From: Frankiales bacterium | GTDB lineage: Bacteria > Actinomycetota > Actinomycetes > Mycobacteriales > SCTD01 | Assembly: GCA_025966135.1 (NCBI GenBank) | Contig: JAOPVP010000025.1 | Coordinates: 1 to 34,404, forward strand | Direction of reading: 5' to 3' | Length of the DNA: 34,404 bases | Part shown: one piece after another, positions 15,296 to 26,063 of the stretch | How the letters are laid out: each line of letters begins with the position of its first letter | Numbering within the stretch: the first letter of the stretch is position 1 | Notes under the pieces: model-generated | Seen by the model: the letters and a program-made list of their open reading frames with translations, nothing else | What the model was told of the DNA's origin: nothing | Databases searched by the model: none | Position numbers and translations under genes: made by a program

Positions 15296-16441
15296 GTGAA
15301 GGTCGTCATCGTCGGTGCAGGCCTGGCGGGGTTGCGGACCGTGGAAAGCCTGCGGGACAAGGGGTTTGACGGCGAGATCGTGCTGGTGGGCGAGGAGGTG
15401 CACCTGCCCTACGACCGTCCGCCCTTGTCGAAGCACGTGCTGCGTGGCGAGCGTCCGCCGATGTACCTGCGTCCCGAGGACGACTACACCGACCTGGAGC
15501 TGACCCTTCGGCTCGGGACCGTCGTGACCGCACTCGACCTGGCCGCCAAGACGGTCGAGACGACGGACGGTCCGATCAGCTACGACCAGGTCGTCATCGC
15601 GACCGGCGCGATCCCCCGCCGCCTCCCCGGCTTGCCCGGTCAGGTGCTGCGGACCCTCGATGACAGCCAGGCGCTGGCGCCGGTGCTGGTCCCGGGCGCG
15701 CGCATCGGAATCGTCGGGGCCGGGCTCATCGGCTGCGAAGTGGCCGCGAGCGCACGAGCGAAGGACGTCGAGGTGCATGTCGTTGATGTACTGCCCAAGC
15801 CCCTCGTCCGGGTGCTGGGGGACACCGTGGCGCAGCGCGTCCTGGACCTCCACGAGCAGCACGGCGTGCACTTCCATCTCAGCACCGGCGTCGCGTCGGC
15901 GACGTCGACCCGACTCGAGCTCACCGACGGCACGGTCCTCGAGGTCGACGCCGTCCTCGAGGCGATGGGTGTGGTGCCGGCCACCGGCTGGCTCGAGGGC
16001 AGTGGCCTGCGGCTCGACGACGGTGTCGTCTGTGACGAGCACGGGCAGGCTGCCGACGGGGTCTGGGCCGTGGGTGACGTCGCCCGTTGGTCCGACGGTC
16101 GTGGTGGCAGCTCCCGCCGGGAGCACTGGACCAGCGCGACCGAGCAGGCCGTCACCGTTGCGGCTGCGGTGCTGGGCGACCGGGAGGCCTTGACGGCTCC
16201 GCCGTACTGGTGGAGCGATCAGTACGACGTGAAGCTGCAGGGGCTGGGCATCGCGCGGTCCGACGACGACGTGCAGGTGGTCTCTGTAGGGCCCAAGCAG
16301 CGGCCCCTCGCGCTCTACTCGCGCGACGGCAGGCTCACCGGCGTCGTCGGCTTCTCGGCTGCGGCCTTCGTGATGCGGCTGCGGCCCGAGGTCATCGAGG
16401 GCGCGCCGCTTGCCGAGGTCCTCGCCGCTCTTGAGGTCTAG
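15296..16441 (+). CDS. FAD/NAD(P)-dependent oxidoreductase, ferredoxin-reductase type
   Basis: A flavoprotein of about 381 residues that passes electrons between NAD(P)H and a partner such as ferredoxin or rubredoxin. It has the FAD motif VVIVGAGLAGLRTVESL at the N-terminus, PYDRPPLSK, the NAD motif GIVGAGLIGCEVA near the middle, and the second FAD motif DGVWAVGDVA. The C-terminal EHWTSATEQA and WWSDQYDVKLQ are typical of rubredoxin/ferredoxin reductases of oxygenase systems. GTG 15296 and GTG 15287 are both possible starts; the latter overlaps the SDR stop. No ferredoxin or P450 gene is in the window, so the partner is encoded elsewhere. It converges on the PaaI gene with a four-base overlap. 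Confidence 0.87.
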   Translation: MKVVIVGAGLAGLRTVESLRDKGFDGEIVLVGEEVHLPYDRPPLSKHVLRGERPPMYLRPEDDYTDLELTLRLGTVVTALDLAAKTVETTDGPISYDQVVIATGAIPRRLPGLPGQVLRTLDDSQALAPVLVPGARIGIVGAGLIGCEVAASARAKDVEVHVVDVLPKPLVRVLGDTVAQRVLDLHEQHGVHFHLSTGVASATSTRLELTDGTVLEVDAVLEAMGVVPATGWLEGSGLRLDDGVVCDEHGQAADGVWAVGDVARWSDGRGGSSRREHWTSATEQAVTVAAAVLGDREALTAPPYWWSDQYDVKLQGLGIARSDDDVQVVSVGPKQRPLALYSRDGRLTGVVGFSAAAFVMRLRPEVIEGAPLAEVLAALEV

Positions 16442-16851
16442 GAGCGGCCGATCCCATCGGGCGAGGTGAGGTTCGCCAGTCGCAGCTGTCCCTTGGCGAC
16501 GAGTCTGCCCTGGCTGTCCGTGATGTCGATGTCCCACAGCTGCTGGGTCTTGCCGCGGTGGATCGGCGTCGACTTTGCCGTCAGGCGGCCTTCACGGGTC
16601 GCGCGCAGGAAGTTGGTGTGGTTCGACGTGCCGACCACGGCCCCGCCATACCAGGCGGCACCCGACATGCTGCCCACCGTCTCGACGACCGAGCACAGGA
16701 CGCCGCCGTGCAGGATGCCGTAGGGCTGCTGCAGCTCCGGCCGCACCTCGAAGCTCGCGGTCACCCCGTCCTGGCTGACCTCCTCGAACTCCAGGCCGAT
16801 GAGGGCGTCGAATCCGCTGACGGGCAGGTCTTTGAGGTCAGGCTTGGTCAC
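16438..16851 (-). CDS. PaaI family hotdog thioesterase
   Basis: A 137-residue single hotdog domain, expected to hydrolyse acyl-CoA thioesters. The signature helix is GILHGGVLCSVVETVGSM (about 45-62), with the preceding PELQQPYG loop; a short acidic residue (E58) sits at the usual catalytic position. The domain ends with strands QLWDIDITDSQGRLVAKGQLRL. Its start overlaps the RibD-C gene by 14 bases, so the two are coupled. Its stop overlaps the stop of the convergent reductase gene. Substrate unknown. Confidence 0.85.
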   Translation of the reverse strand: MTKPDLKDLPVSGFDALIGLEFEEVSQDGVTASFEVRPELQQPYGILHGGVLCSVVETVGSMSGAAWYGGAVVGTSNHTNFLRATREGRLTAKSTPIHRGKTQQLWDIDITDSQGRLVAKGQLRLANLTSPDGIGRS

Positions 16852-17542
16852 GTCCAGACCCTAGGACGGCCCATCGGGACAGCAGCACCCCGGGGTCGTC
16901 GTGGACCAGTGACAGCATCCGGAGGCCCTGTGGCTCGACCAGGCTGCCGAGCAGGTGCGGTCCCTCTCCGACCACCATCGCAGCGGTGGTGAGGCACAGC
17001 TCGTCGACGACGCCGGCGCGCAGGAACGAGGTGAACAGCAACGGCCCGCCCTCGCACAACAGCCGCGTGTAACCGCGATCGTGGAGCGCCGCGACGAGGT
17101 CGGCCGGATCGACGGTCCGTACCACGTCTGCACCGAGCTCCGGTACGGCGACCCCCTCGGGTACGGCGACGATCACCGGACCGGCCAGGAACCGGGCGTT
17201 GGGGGGGATCTTGCCGCTGCGGCTGACCACCACGAGGGGGGTTCCCGGCGAGCGGTCGTGGTCCGACCGCCAACCGGCGGCCGGCGGCTGGTGGTTGATC
17301 GGCCCGTAGTCCTCCTCGCGCGCGGTCCCCGCACCGACGATCACCGCATCCGCGACCGTGCGCAGTGCGCGGAACACCGCCTTGTCGGCCGGGCTGCTCA
17401 GCGGTCCCGACCTGCCGTCGACGGCGATCGCGCCGTCCACGGACACGACGAACCCCGCCCGCAGGTGTGGTCCCGGGACGTCGTACAGGTCCGGCAGGTC
17501 CTTGTCGGCGAGGTCGCGGACCTCGGGGAGCAGCTGGCGCAC
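16838..17542 (-). CDS. RibD C-terminal-domain reductase (pyrimidine reductase family)
   Basis: A 234-residue NADPH-dependent reductase of the dihydrofolate-reductase-like fold, related to the reductase half of RibD. It shows RAGFVVSVDGAIAVDGRSGPLS (about 28-49), ADAVIVGAGTAREEDYGP and LCEGGPLLFTSFLRAGVVDELCLTTAAMVVG, all hallmarks of the family. There is no deaminase domain. Stand-alone members are common in actinobacteria; some may act in riboflavin synthesis, but no other rib gene is nearby, so the substrate is open. GTG start. Confidence 0.85.
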   Translation of the reverse strand: MRQLLPEVRDLADKDLPDLYDVPGPHLRAGFVVSVDGAIAVDGRSGPLSSPADKAVFRALRTVADAVIVGAGTAREEDYGPINHQPPAAGWRSDHDRSPGTPLVVVSRSGKIPPNARFLAGPVIVAVPEGVAVPELGADVVRTVDPADLVAALHDRGYTRLLCEGGPLLFTSFLRAGVVDELCLTTAAMVVGEGPHLLGSLVEPQGLRMLSLVHDDPGVLLSRWAVLGSGRDQA

Positions 17543-17647
17543 CCCGTCAGTGTGGCTGATGCAACGATGCCGGCGGCGGCGGAGCGGGCAACGGGGCGCA
17601 CGAGGAGCTCAACGCGCTGGCCACCGAGCGGCGACAGCTGCAGGAGC

Positions 17648-18601
17648 TCACCGGGCCCGACGCCCCACCAGCCCGACCCCGTACGGCGTCCAGAAGCTGC
17701 CCGCTGCCGGCTCGCCACGTCCGCAGCTGCCGTCGGACTCGCCGGGCGCCTTGACCCACAGCAGCGCGTCGACGACGACATCGGCGACGGCGCGGGGCAC
17801 GGACCCGAGGCCGCGACCCGCCGGGTTGCACCACGCGGCGTGGGCGGCGGGACCGCGACCGTTACGGCTGGTGTCGATGACCGCGTGCAGACCGGGGACC
17901 GCACGGGCCAGGGCCCGTGCGTAGGACACCTCGTCCGCGGTGCGCCCGAAGGACGAGACGTTGACCGACACGCCCCGCGCCAGCGCGATGCCGGCTGAGC
18001 GCAGCCTTGCTGCCATGGTCGGGACGGGCGTCCAGCCGGCGTGGCCGGCGTCGAGGTAGACCACTGCATGGTGCGCCACCAGCACGCCGACCGCGTCGCG
18101 GAGCAGCGCCAGCCGCTCCTGCTTCTGCGCTGTCGACAGGCAGTCCAGCTGGGCCAGGCTGTCCGGCTCGAGCACCACGGCCACGCGGGTCCCGCGGACG
18201 CCGGATGCCAACGCGTCCACCCAGGACCGGTAGCCCGCGGCGGTGAGGCCCCCGGCGGACGAGCTCCCGCAGCCACGATGGGGCAGGGCATAGGCCACGA
18301 GCACCGAGCTGGCGCCGGCCCGGCCGGCCCGGGCGGTGCGGGTGGCGACGTCGGCGGTCAGTCGGCTGCCGGTCAGCCCGTCGCCGTACCAGCGGGCTTG
18401 GGGCTGGGCGGCGATCACCGCGAGCGCGCGACGGGTGGAGCCGCTGCTGGCCGCCATCGCCCGGTCCACCGTGCGGTCGTGTTCGACCAGGGGCCGGTGG
18501 CCGGTGAACGGGTCGCCGGTTGCTGCCTCCGAAGGTGCCGGAAGCAGGACCAACAGGAGCAGCAGCAAGGTCAGGAGGCGGCGCACCAGAAGAGTCTTCA
18601 C
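17648..18601 (-). CDS. secreted glycoside hydrolase family 6 protein
   Basis: A 317-residue exported GH6 enzyme; the family cuts beta-1,4-glucans with inversion. The signal peptide is MKTLLVRRLLTLLLLLLVLL with cleavage near SEA-A. GH6 motifs are clear: VVLEPDSLAQL (general acid Asp region), VYLDAGHAGWTP, VNVSSFGRT, VIDTSRNGRGP, WCNPAGRGLG and LLWVKAPGESDGSC. There is no carbohydrate-binding module or linker, so it is the catalytic domain alone, slightly short for the family. In M. tuberculosis the equivalent protein (CelA1) also lacks partners for cellulose use, so action on a self-made glucan is possible. Confidence 0.93.
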   Translation of the reverse strand: MKTLLVRRLLTLLLLLLVLLPAPSEAATGDPFTGHRPLVEHDRTVDRAMAASSGSTRRALAVIAAQPQARWYGDGLTGSRLTADVATRTARAGRAGASSVLVAYALPHRGCGSSSAGGLTAAGYRSWVDALASGVRGTRVAVVLEPDSLAQLDCLSTAQKQERLALLRDAVGVLVAHHAVVYLDAGHAGWTPVPTMAARLRSAGIALARGVSVNVSSFGRTADEVSYARALARAVPGLHAVIDTSRNGRGPAAHAAWCNPAGRGLGSVPRAVADVVVDALLWVKAPGESDGSCGRGEPAAGSFWTPYGVGLVGRRAR

Positions 18602-18606
18602 ACGAC

Positions 18607-18636
18607 GTCGACCCGGCCACAGGTGACCGGGTCGAC
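18607..18636 (-). terminator. hairpin between pirin and GH6 genes
   Basis: GTCGACCCGG (18607-18616) and CCGGGTCGAC (18627-18636) form a perfect ten-base stem around a ten-base loop. The hairpin lies just after the pirin stop (18653, same strand) and six bases before the GH6 ATG, so it could end the pirin message or attenuate GH6. No T tract. Confidence 0.5.
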
Positions 18637-18652
18637 AGAAGTTGGTGACGTG

Positions 18653-19624
18653 TCAGCGCACGACGTGCGGCATCAGCGCGTTAGCGGGGATCTGCCCGAA
18701 ACGTCCGGACTGGTAGTCCTCCACCGCCTTCACGAGCTCCTCGCGGGTGTTCATCACGAACGGGCCGTACTGCGCGACCGACTCCCTGATCGGCTCGCCA
18801 CCCAGGATGAGCACCTCGAGCGCGCCGTAGCGCGACTCCTGCGTGTCGTCGGCCGCCACGGTGAGGTGGTCGCCCTTGCCGAAGACCACCGTCTGCCCGG
18901 TGTGGACCGGTCGGCCTTCGGCGCCGACCTTGCCCGCGCCGGCGAGGACGTAGACGAGGGCGTTGTAGGAGGCGTTCCACGGCAGGCTCAGGGACGCGCC
19001 GGGGGCGACGGTGGCGTGCACGAACGTGATGGGCGTGCGCGTCGAGCCGGGGCCCTTGTGTCGCGCTACCTCGCCGGCGACGACCCGCACGAGGGCCCCG
19101 CCGTCGTCCGACGCCAGCAGCGTCACGTCGCCACCCTCGAGGTTCTGGTAGGCCGGGTCGACCATCTTGTCCTTGGCCGGCAGGTTGACCCACAGCTGGA
19201 CACCGTGGAACGTCCCGCCGCTGACGACCAGCTCGGCCGGTGGGGTCTCGATGTGCAGGATCCCGCCGCCGGCGGTCATCCACTGGGTGGCCCCGTCCTT
19301 GATGAAGCCCCCACCGCCGTGGGAGTCCTGGTGCTGGAAGGCGCCCTCGAGGATGTAGGTCACGGTCTCGAAGCCCCGGTGCGGGTGCCAGTTGGTGCCC
19401 TTGGGCTCGCCCGGGGCGTACTCCACCTCACCCATCTGGTCCATCATGATGAACGGGTCGAGCTCCCGGGCATCGATACCCGCCATGGTCCGGCGGACCG
19501 GGAAGCCCTCGCCCTCGTGGCCGCTCGGGGCGGTCGTCACCTGCTTCACCGGGCGCTCGATGTCGCCCAGGCCGGCGCGCGGGATGCGGGGCAGAGAGAG
19601 GGTGTCAGCAGTCACAGCAGGCAT
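18653..19624 (-). CDS. pirin family protein
   Basis: A 323-residue bicupin. The N-terminal cupin carries the metal site: HPHRGFETVTYILEG (about 78-92), with the H-x-H pair, and the later GGGILHIE with His and Glu. The C-terminal half (WNASYNALVYVLAGAGKVG) is the second, metal-free cupin. Some pirins have quercetinase activity; others bind regulators or enzymes, so the role is not settled. RBS-like AGGAG lies upstream of the ATG. A 14-base palindrome sits on its promoter, suggesting control by a repressor encoded elsewhere. Confidence 0.92.
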   Translation of the reverse strand: MPAVTADTLSLPRIPRAGLGDIERPVKQVTTAPSGHEGEGFPVRRTMAGIDARELDPFIMMDQMGEVEYAPGEPKGTNWHPHRGFETVTYILEGAFQHQDSHGGGGFIKDGATQWMTAGGGILHIETPPAELVVSGGTFHGVQLWVNLPAKDKMVDPAYQNLEGGDVTLLASDDGGALVRVVAGEVARHKGPGSTRTPITFVHATVAPGASLSLPWNASYNALVYVLAGAGKVGAEGRPVHTGQTVVFGKGDHLTVAADDTQESRYGALEVLILGGEPIRESVAQYGPFVMNTREELVKAVEDYQSGRFGQIPANALMPHVVR

Positions 19625-19646
19625 GGTCAGGGCTCCTCGGGTCTTG

Positions 19647-19664
19647 GTTGCGTACGCAACTATA
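19647..19664 (-). promoter_or_regulatory. palindromic operator overlapping a -10 element of the pirin gene
   Basis: GTTGCGTACGCAAC (19647-19660) is a perfect 14-base palindrome. On the minus strand a good -10 hexamer, TATAGT (19664-19659), overlaps its upstream edge, so a bound protein would cover the start of transcription. The size and symmetry are typical of MarR-family operators. No MarR gene is in the window. Confidence 0.55.
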
Positions 19665-19738
19665 ACGTCGCCAGGTTGTGCACCCTTCCCGCCCCTGGCC
19701 GTGGTCCCACCACGTTCCTGCCGAGGTGCTCCGGGCGG

Positions 19739-20293
19739 TCAGGGTTGCGAGCGGGTCTGGGCCCTCAGGGCTGACAGGGCCATGGCTTTGAGCATGACGG
19801 CCCTGGACGTGGGGTCATCGAGGTGGGGGGTGGAGTTCAGTAGGCCGAACACCGCATGCGCCCGTGCCCTGGCCTCGTCGCGGGTCAGCGGGGGGACGAG
19901 CTGGTCCACCCAGAGCTCGACGTACCCGCGCTGCAGACGGCGTACCTGGTGCTGGTCCGAGGGTGACAGTGACGCAAGGTCGCGGTCCTGGACGCGGATG
20001 AGGTCAGGCTCGCCGAGGGAGAAGGCCAGATGCCTGTCGACCAGGCGCTCCAGCGCCTCGGCGGGGCTGCGGGCGCCGGCTACCTCCACCCGGCCGTTCT
20101 CGAGCAGGTCCTCCGAGATGCCCACCAGCAGGTCGGCCAGCAGGGCGTCCTTGGAGGGGAAGTGCCGGTAGACGCCCGGCCCGCTGATGCCCACCGACGC
20201 ACCGAGATCCTCGATCGAGACGCCGTGGTACCCGAACTCCGCGAACATCCGGGCCGCTTCCCGCCGCAGCTGTGCCTGCCTCGGCGAACGCAC
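19739..20293 (-). CDS. TetR-family regulator of the leucine catabolic operon
   Basis: A 184-residue TetR-type repressor. The N-terminal helix-turn-helix is RMFAEFGYHGVSIEDLGASVGISGPGVYRHFPSKDALL (about 15-52). The C-terminal part, LERLVDRHLAFSLGEPDLIRVQDRDL, is a ligand domain. It is divergent from the mccB-mccA operon, with two GTTAG-N6-CTAAC operators between the starts. By analogy with the S. coelicolor SCO2775-2779 arrangement (from memory), it likely represses both directions until a branched acyl-CoA intermediate binds. GTG start. Confidence 0.88.
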   Translation of the reverse strand: MRSPRQAQLRREAARMFAEFGYHGVSIEDLGASVGISGPGVYRHFPSKDALLADLLVGISEDLLENGRVEVAGARSPAEALERLVDRHLAFSLGEPDLIRVQDRDLASLSPSDQHQVRRLQRGYVELWVDQLVPPLTRDEARARAHAVFGLLNSTPHLDDPTSRAVMLKAMALSALRAQTRSQP

Positions 20294-20307
20294 TGTTGCC
20301 CTCCCGC

Positions 20308-20348
20308 GTTAGGGATCGCTAACATAGCCGATGTTAGGGATCACTAAC
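20308..20348. promoter_or_regulatory. paired TetR operators between tetR and mccB
   Basis: Two nearly identical 16-base palindromes, GTTAGGGATCGCTAAC (20308-20323) and GTTAGGGATCACTAAC (20333-20348), lie 25 bases apart centre to centre. The inner halves also form CTAACAT-N5-ATGTTAG, so four half-sites alternate evenly. They occupy the divergent promoter and end three bases before the mccB ribosome-binding site. Confidence 0.8.
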
Positions 20349-20363
20349 AAGAGGGAGACCCGC

Positions 20364-21989
<1,626 letters not shown>

Positions 21990-21994
21990 GCACG

Positions 21995-23938
21995 ATGTTC
22001 AGGACTGTCCTGGTGGCCAACCGCGGCGAGATCGCCGTACGCGTCATCCGCACGTTGAAGCAGATGGGGATCCGGTCAGTCGCGGTCTACAGCGACGCGG
22101 ACGCCGGTGCCCGGCACGTGCGCGAGGCCGATCTTGCGGTGCGCCTCGGACCGGCGAACGCGCGGGAGTCCTACTTGTCGATCGAGCGGGTCGTGCAGGC
22201 TTGCCTCGACACCGGTGCGCAGGCCGTGCACCCCGGTTACGGCTTCCTCGCCGAGAACGCCGAGTTCGCGCAAGCCTTGGCGGACAAGGGAATCGTGTTC
22301 ATCGGGCCGCCGGTGCGCGCGGTCGAGGTGATGGGCGACAAGATCCGTGCCAAGCAGGCCGTGGCAGCGGCCGGCGTGCCGGTGGTGCCCGGGCGCAGCG
22401 AGCCCGGCATGACCGACGACGACCTGGTGCAGGCGGCCGACGAAGTCGGCTACCCGGTGCTGGTGAAGCCGTCGGCGGGCGGTGGGGGCAAGGGCATGCG
22501 ACTGGTCGAGGAGCCGGCTGACCTCCCGGCGGCTCTGGCCTCAGCGCGTCGCGAGGCAGCAGCGAGCTTCGGTGACGACACCTTGTTCCTCGAGCGGTTC
22601 GTGCAGCGCCCGCGGCACGTCGAGGTGCAGGTCCTGGCCGACTCCCTCGGCACCACCGTGCATCTGGGTGAACGAGAGTGCTCCCTGCAGCGCCGCCACC
22701 AGAAAGTGGTCGAGGAGGCGCCGTCGGCACTGCTCGACGAGGCCACCCGCACGCGGATCGGCGCCTCGGCCGTCGCCACCGCGCAGGCCGTCGGGTACGT
22801 CGGGGCCGGCACGGTGGAGTTCATCGTGAGCGCTGACCGCCCCGACGAGTTCTTCTTCATGGAGATGAACACCCGCCTGCAGGTCGAGCACCCGGTGACC
22901 GAGCTCGTCACCGGCATCGACCTGGTCGAGCAGCAGGTGCGCGTCGCCGCCGGCCTGCCCCTCGGGCTCACGCAGGAAGACATCCGCCTCGACGGGCACG
23001 CGGTCGAGGCGCGCACGTACGCCGAGGACCCGGCCCGCGGCTTCCTGCCTACCGGCGGGAGGGTGCTGGCGCTGCACGAGCCGGTCGGGGTCGACGTACG
23101 GGTGGACTCCAGTCTGCTGGAGGGCACGGTCGTCGGCTCGACGTATGACCCGATGCTCAACAAGGTCATCGCCTGGGGGTCGGACCGGGAGGCGGCCCTC
23201 GCCCGGCTCGACCGGGCGCTGGCCGACCAGGTGATCCTGGGCGTCGGCACCAACACGGCGTTCCTGCGCGCCCTCATCACCCATCCGGAGGTGCGCGCGG
23301 GCCGGCTCGACACCGGGTTCATCGAGCGGCACCTCGAAGAGCTCGTCAGCGACGAGGTGCCCGTCGAGGCCCTTGCCGTCTACGCGCTGCGCGAGCGGCT
23401 CTCGGCGCCCGGGCAGGACCTGTGGGACCAGCCGACGGGCTGGCGGCCCGGCGGCGCAGCCGCCTTGCGGTGGCTGCTCAGCCTGCCAGGCGGGCGCACC
23501 GCCAACGTGACGCTGCGGGGTGACGAGCTCACGGTCGACGGCGGCGAGCCGCGCACCGTCCGCGGCGAACTGGTGGCCGGCGAGCTGATGCTCACCACGG
23601 CAGGTCGGACCACGCACTGGCACACCGCTGTCGACGGTGCGCACGTCTGGATCAGCCACGGCGGCGCCAGCTGGGTGCTCCACGAGCAGCCCCGACAGCT
23701 CCGGGCCGAAACCCACGCCCACGACGGTGACATCACCAGCCCCATGCCGGGCAATGTCATTGCTGTGCACGCGTTGTCGGGTCAAGTGGTCACCAAGGGG
23801 CAGCCACTCGTGGTCGTGGAGGCGATGAAGATGGAGCACACCCTCACCGCGCCGATGGACGGCACGGTGACAGACCTCCTGGTCCGGGTCGGCCAGCAGG
23901 TGGCCGTCGACGAGCTGCTCGTCCAGGTCACCGCGTGA
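21995..23938 (+). CDS. mccA: acyl-CoA carboxylase alpha subunit with biotin carboxylase and biotin carrier domains
   Basis: A 647-residue ATP-dependent biotin carboxylase fused to its carrier. The order is: biotin carboxylase N-terminus ([22 protein letters not shown]), ATP-grasp with [11 protein letters not shown] and [14 protein letters not shown], a middle linker (about 450-560), then the biotinyl domain with K612 in EAMKMEHTL, 35 residues from the end. Partner of mccB just upstream. ATG 21995 gives the canonical start; GTG 21986, overlapping the mccB stop, is also possible. Its stop overlaps the HMG-CoA lyase start by four bases. Confidence 0.94.
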   Translation: MFRTVLVANRGEIAVRVIRTLKQMGIRSVAVYSDADAGARHVREADLAVRLGPANARESYLSIERVVQACLDTGAQAVHPGYGFLAENAEFAQALADKGIVFIGPPVRAVEVMGDKIRAKQAVAAAGVPVVPGRSEPGMTDDDLVQAADEVGYPVLVKPSAGGGGKGMRLVEEPADLPAALASARREAAASFGDDTLFLERFVQRPRHVEVQVLADSLGTTVHLGERECSLQRRHQKVVEEAPSALLDEATRTRIGASAVATAQAVGYVGAGTVEFIVSADRPDEFFFMEMNTRLQVEHPVTELVTGIDLVEQQVRVAAGLPLGLTQEDIRLDGHAVEARTYAEDPARGFLPTGGRVLALHEPVGVDVRVDSSLLEGTVVGSTYDPMLNKVIAWGSDREAALARLDRALADQVILGVGTNTAFLRALITHPEVRAGRLDTGFIERHLEELVSDEVPVEALAVYALRERLSAPGQDLWDQPTGWRPGGAAALRWLLSLPGGRTANVTLRGDELTVDGGEPRTVRGELVAGELMLTTAGRTTHWHTAVDGAHVWISHGGASWVLHEQPRQLRAETHAHDGDITSPMPGNVIAVHALSGQVVTKGQPLVVVEAMKMEHTLTAPMDGTVTDLLVRVGQQVAVDELLVQVTA

Positions 23939-24909
23939 GCACCCCGCTGCCAGGCCTGCCGGCGAGGGTCACGGTCTACGAGGTCGGTCCCCGCGACGGC
24001 CTGCAGAACGAGTCGGGTGTCATCCCGGTCGAGGTCAAGGCCGAGTTCATCAGACAGCTGCTCGCCGCCGGCCACCGAGCCGTCGAGGCGACCAGCTTCG
24101 TCAGCCCGACGTGGGTTCCTCAGCTGGCCGATGCCGCCGAGCTGCTCGAGGCCGTGGGGACGGCGCCGGAGGGCGTCCGGATGCCGGTCCTGGTCCCGAA
24201 CGAGAAGGGCCTCCAGCGGGCGCTCGCGGCAGGGGTGAGGGAGATCGCGGTCTTCGGCAGCGCCACCGAGACCTTCGCCCGCAAGAACCTCAACCGGTCG
24301 GTCGCCGAGTCGATGGAGATGTTCCGCCCGGTCGTCGACCGCGCCCGCGCCGAGGGTCTCGCCGTACGCGGTTATCTGTCGATGTGCTTCGGCGACCCCT
24401 GGGAGGGATCGGTCGACCCGCAGGTCGTCGCCGGTCACGCCCGGACGCTGGTCGCCATGGGCGTCACCGAGCTGAGCCTCGGGGACACCATCGGGGTGGC
24501 GACTCCTGGCCAGGTCGTCGCGTTGCTCACGTGCCTTGGCCAGCAGGACATCTCGGTCGACCAGCTCGCCGTGCACTTCCACGACACCTACGGTCAGGCG
24601 CTGTCCAACACCCTCGTCGCACTCCAGCACGGCATCACCGTGGTCGACGCCAGTGCAGGCGGCCTGGGCGGTTGCCCCTACGCCAAGAGCGCCACCGGCA
24701 ACCTCGCCACCGAGGACCTGCTCTGGCAGCTCCACGGCCTCGGCATCGAGACCGGCGTCGACCTCGAGGCCCTCACGCGCACCAGCGTGTGGATGGCCGA
24801 CCAGCTCGGCCGCCCGTCACCCAGTCGAGCCGTCCAGGCGCTCGCCAAGGATCTCGCCACGCCCCCCGTAGCGGCCCCCGTAGAGGCCCCAATAGAGGAA
24901 TTGCAATGA
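23935..24909 (+). CDS. mvaB: hydroxymethylglutaryl-CoA lyase
   Basis: Splits HMG-CoA into acetyl-CoA and acetoacetate, the last step of leucine catabolism. The 324-residue TIM barrel begins [15 protein letters not shown] (9-23), with the substrate-binding R-D pair. It also has [14 protein letters not shown], the metal-binding H-x-H (VHFHDTYGQ) and the catalytic-Cys signature [16 protein letters not shown] short Pro/Ala-rich tail follows. GTGA overlap with mccA and ATGA overlap with the acyl-CoA dehydrogenase show tight coupling. Confidence 0.94.
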   Translation: MSTPLPGLPARVTVYEVGPRDGLQNESGVIPVEVKAEFIRQLLAAGHRAVEATSFVSPTWVPQLADAAELLEAVGTAPEGVRMPVLVPNEKGLQRALAAGVREIAVFGSATETFARKNLNRSVAESMEMFRPVVDRARAEGLAVRGYLSMCFGDPWEGSVDPQVVAGHARTLVAMGVTELSLGDTIGVATPGQVVALLTCLGQQDISVDQLAVHFHDTYGQALSNTLVALQHGITVVDASAGGLGGCPYAKSATGNLATEDLLWQLHGLGIETGVDLEALTRTSVWMADQLGRPSPSRAVQALAKDLATPPVAAPVEAPIEELQ

Positions 24910-26060
24910 CGCTCGACACCCGGCTCACCGACGAGCAGCAGCAGCTGAGGAAGACGGTCGAGGAGTTTGCCCGGGAGGTGGTCGCCCCCGCCTCCTACCA
25001 CCACGACAGGACCAAGACCTTCCCTTATGAGGTCGTGAAGCAGATGGGGGAGATGGGCCTGTTCGGCCTGCCCTTCCCCGAGGAGTACGGCGGCATGGGC
25101 GGCGACGTGTTCGCGCTCTGCCTGGCGCTTGAGGAGCTCGGTCGCGCCGACCAGTCCGTCGCCATCACCCTCGAGGCCGCCTGCTCGCTCGGTGCGATGC
25201 CCGTCTACCGCTTCGGCACCGAGGAGCAGAAGCGGACCTGGCTGCCCCAGCTCACCAGCGGCCAGGCGCTGGGGGCGTTCGGGCTCACCGAGCCCGGTGC
25301 CGGCAGCGACGCCGGCGGTACCCGCACGACAGCGCGCCTCGAGGACGGTGAGTGGGTGATCAACGGCAACAAGGCGTTCATCACCAACAGCGGGACGGAC
25401 ATCACTCGGCTCGTCACCGTGACCGCGGTGACCGGGGAGACCCCAGCCGGCAAGAAGGAGATCTCGTCGATCCTGGTACCGGTGCCCACGCCCGGGTTCA
25501 CCGCTGAGCCGCCCTACGACAAGGTGGGGTGGCACGCCTCTGACACCCACCCGCTGAGCTTCGACGACGTCCGGGTGCCTCAGCAGAACCTGCTCGGCGA
25601 ACGCGGACGCGGCTATGCCAACTTCCTGGAGATCCTCGACGAGGGCCGGATCGCCATCGCTGCGCTGTCCGTGGGCGCCGCGCAGGGTTGCGTCGACGAG
25701 TCGGTGAAGTACGCCAAGGAGCGTGAGGCGTTCGGCCGCCCGATCGGCCAGCACCAGGCGGTCGCGTTCAAGATCGCCCGGATGGAGGCGCGTGCCCACG
25801 TGGCGCGTACGGCGTACTACGACGCCGCCGCGAAGATGCTCGCCGGCCTGCCCTTCAAGAAGGAGGCGTCGATCGCCAAGCTGGTCGGCGGCGAGGCTGC
25901 GATGGACAACGCCCGCGACGCGACCCAGGTGCACGGCGGCTACGGGTACATGAACGAGTACCTCGTGTCCCGCCACTACCGGGACAGCAAGATCCTCGAG
26001 GTCGGCGAGGGCACCACCGAGGTGCAGCTCATGCTCATCGCCCGCGACCTCGGCCTCTGA
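24906..26060 (+). CDS. acyl-CoA dehydrogenase, probably isovaleryl-CoA dehydrogenase-like
   Basis: A 384-residue FAD enzyme that makes an alpha,beta-double bond in an acyl-CoA. Motifs are FGLTEPGAGSDAGGTRTTA, WVINGNKAFITNSG, REAFGRPIGQHQAVAFKIARM and YGYMNEYLVSRHYRDSKIL, followed by VGEGTTEVQ with E368 in the usual short-chain catalytic position. Human isovaleryl-CoA dehydrogenase uses an upstream Glu instead, so the true substrate could be another short acyl-CoA. By operon position, isovaleryl-CoA is most likely. Last gene before a large inverted repeat. Confidence 0.9.
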   Translation: MTLDTRLTDEQQQLRKTVEEFAREVVAPASYHHDRTKTFPYEVVKQMGEMGLFGLPFPEEYGGMGGDVFALCLALEELGRADQSVAITLEAACSLGAMPVYRFGTEEQKRTWLPQLTSGQALGAFGLTEPGAGSDAGGTRTTARLEDGEWVINGNKAFITNSGTDITRLVTVTAVTGETPAGKKEISSILVPVPTPGFTAEPPYDKVGWHASDTHPLSFDDVRVPQQNLLGERGRGYANFLEILDEGRIAIAALSVGAAQGCVDESVKYAKEREAFGRPIGQHQAVAFKIARMEARAHVARTAYYDAAAKMLAGLPFKKEASIAKLVGGEAAMDNARDATQVHGGYGYMNEYLVSRHYRDSKILEVGEGTTEVQLMLIARDLGL

Positions 26061-26063
26061 CCT

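Noticed and set aside
17543..17647. A coding-like plus-strand stretch (EELNALATERRQLQELTG) between the GH6 and RibD-C genes.
   Set aside because: A TGA lies just upstream with no start codon after it, and the frame runs on only as antisense of GH6; probably chance.
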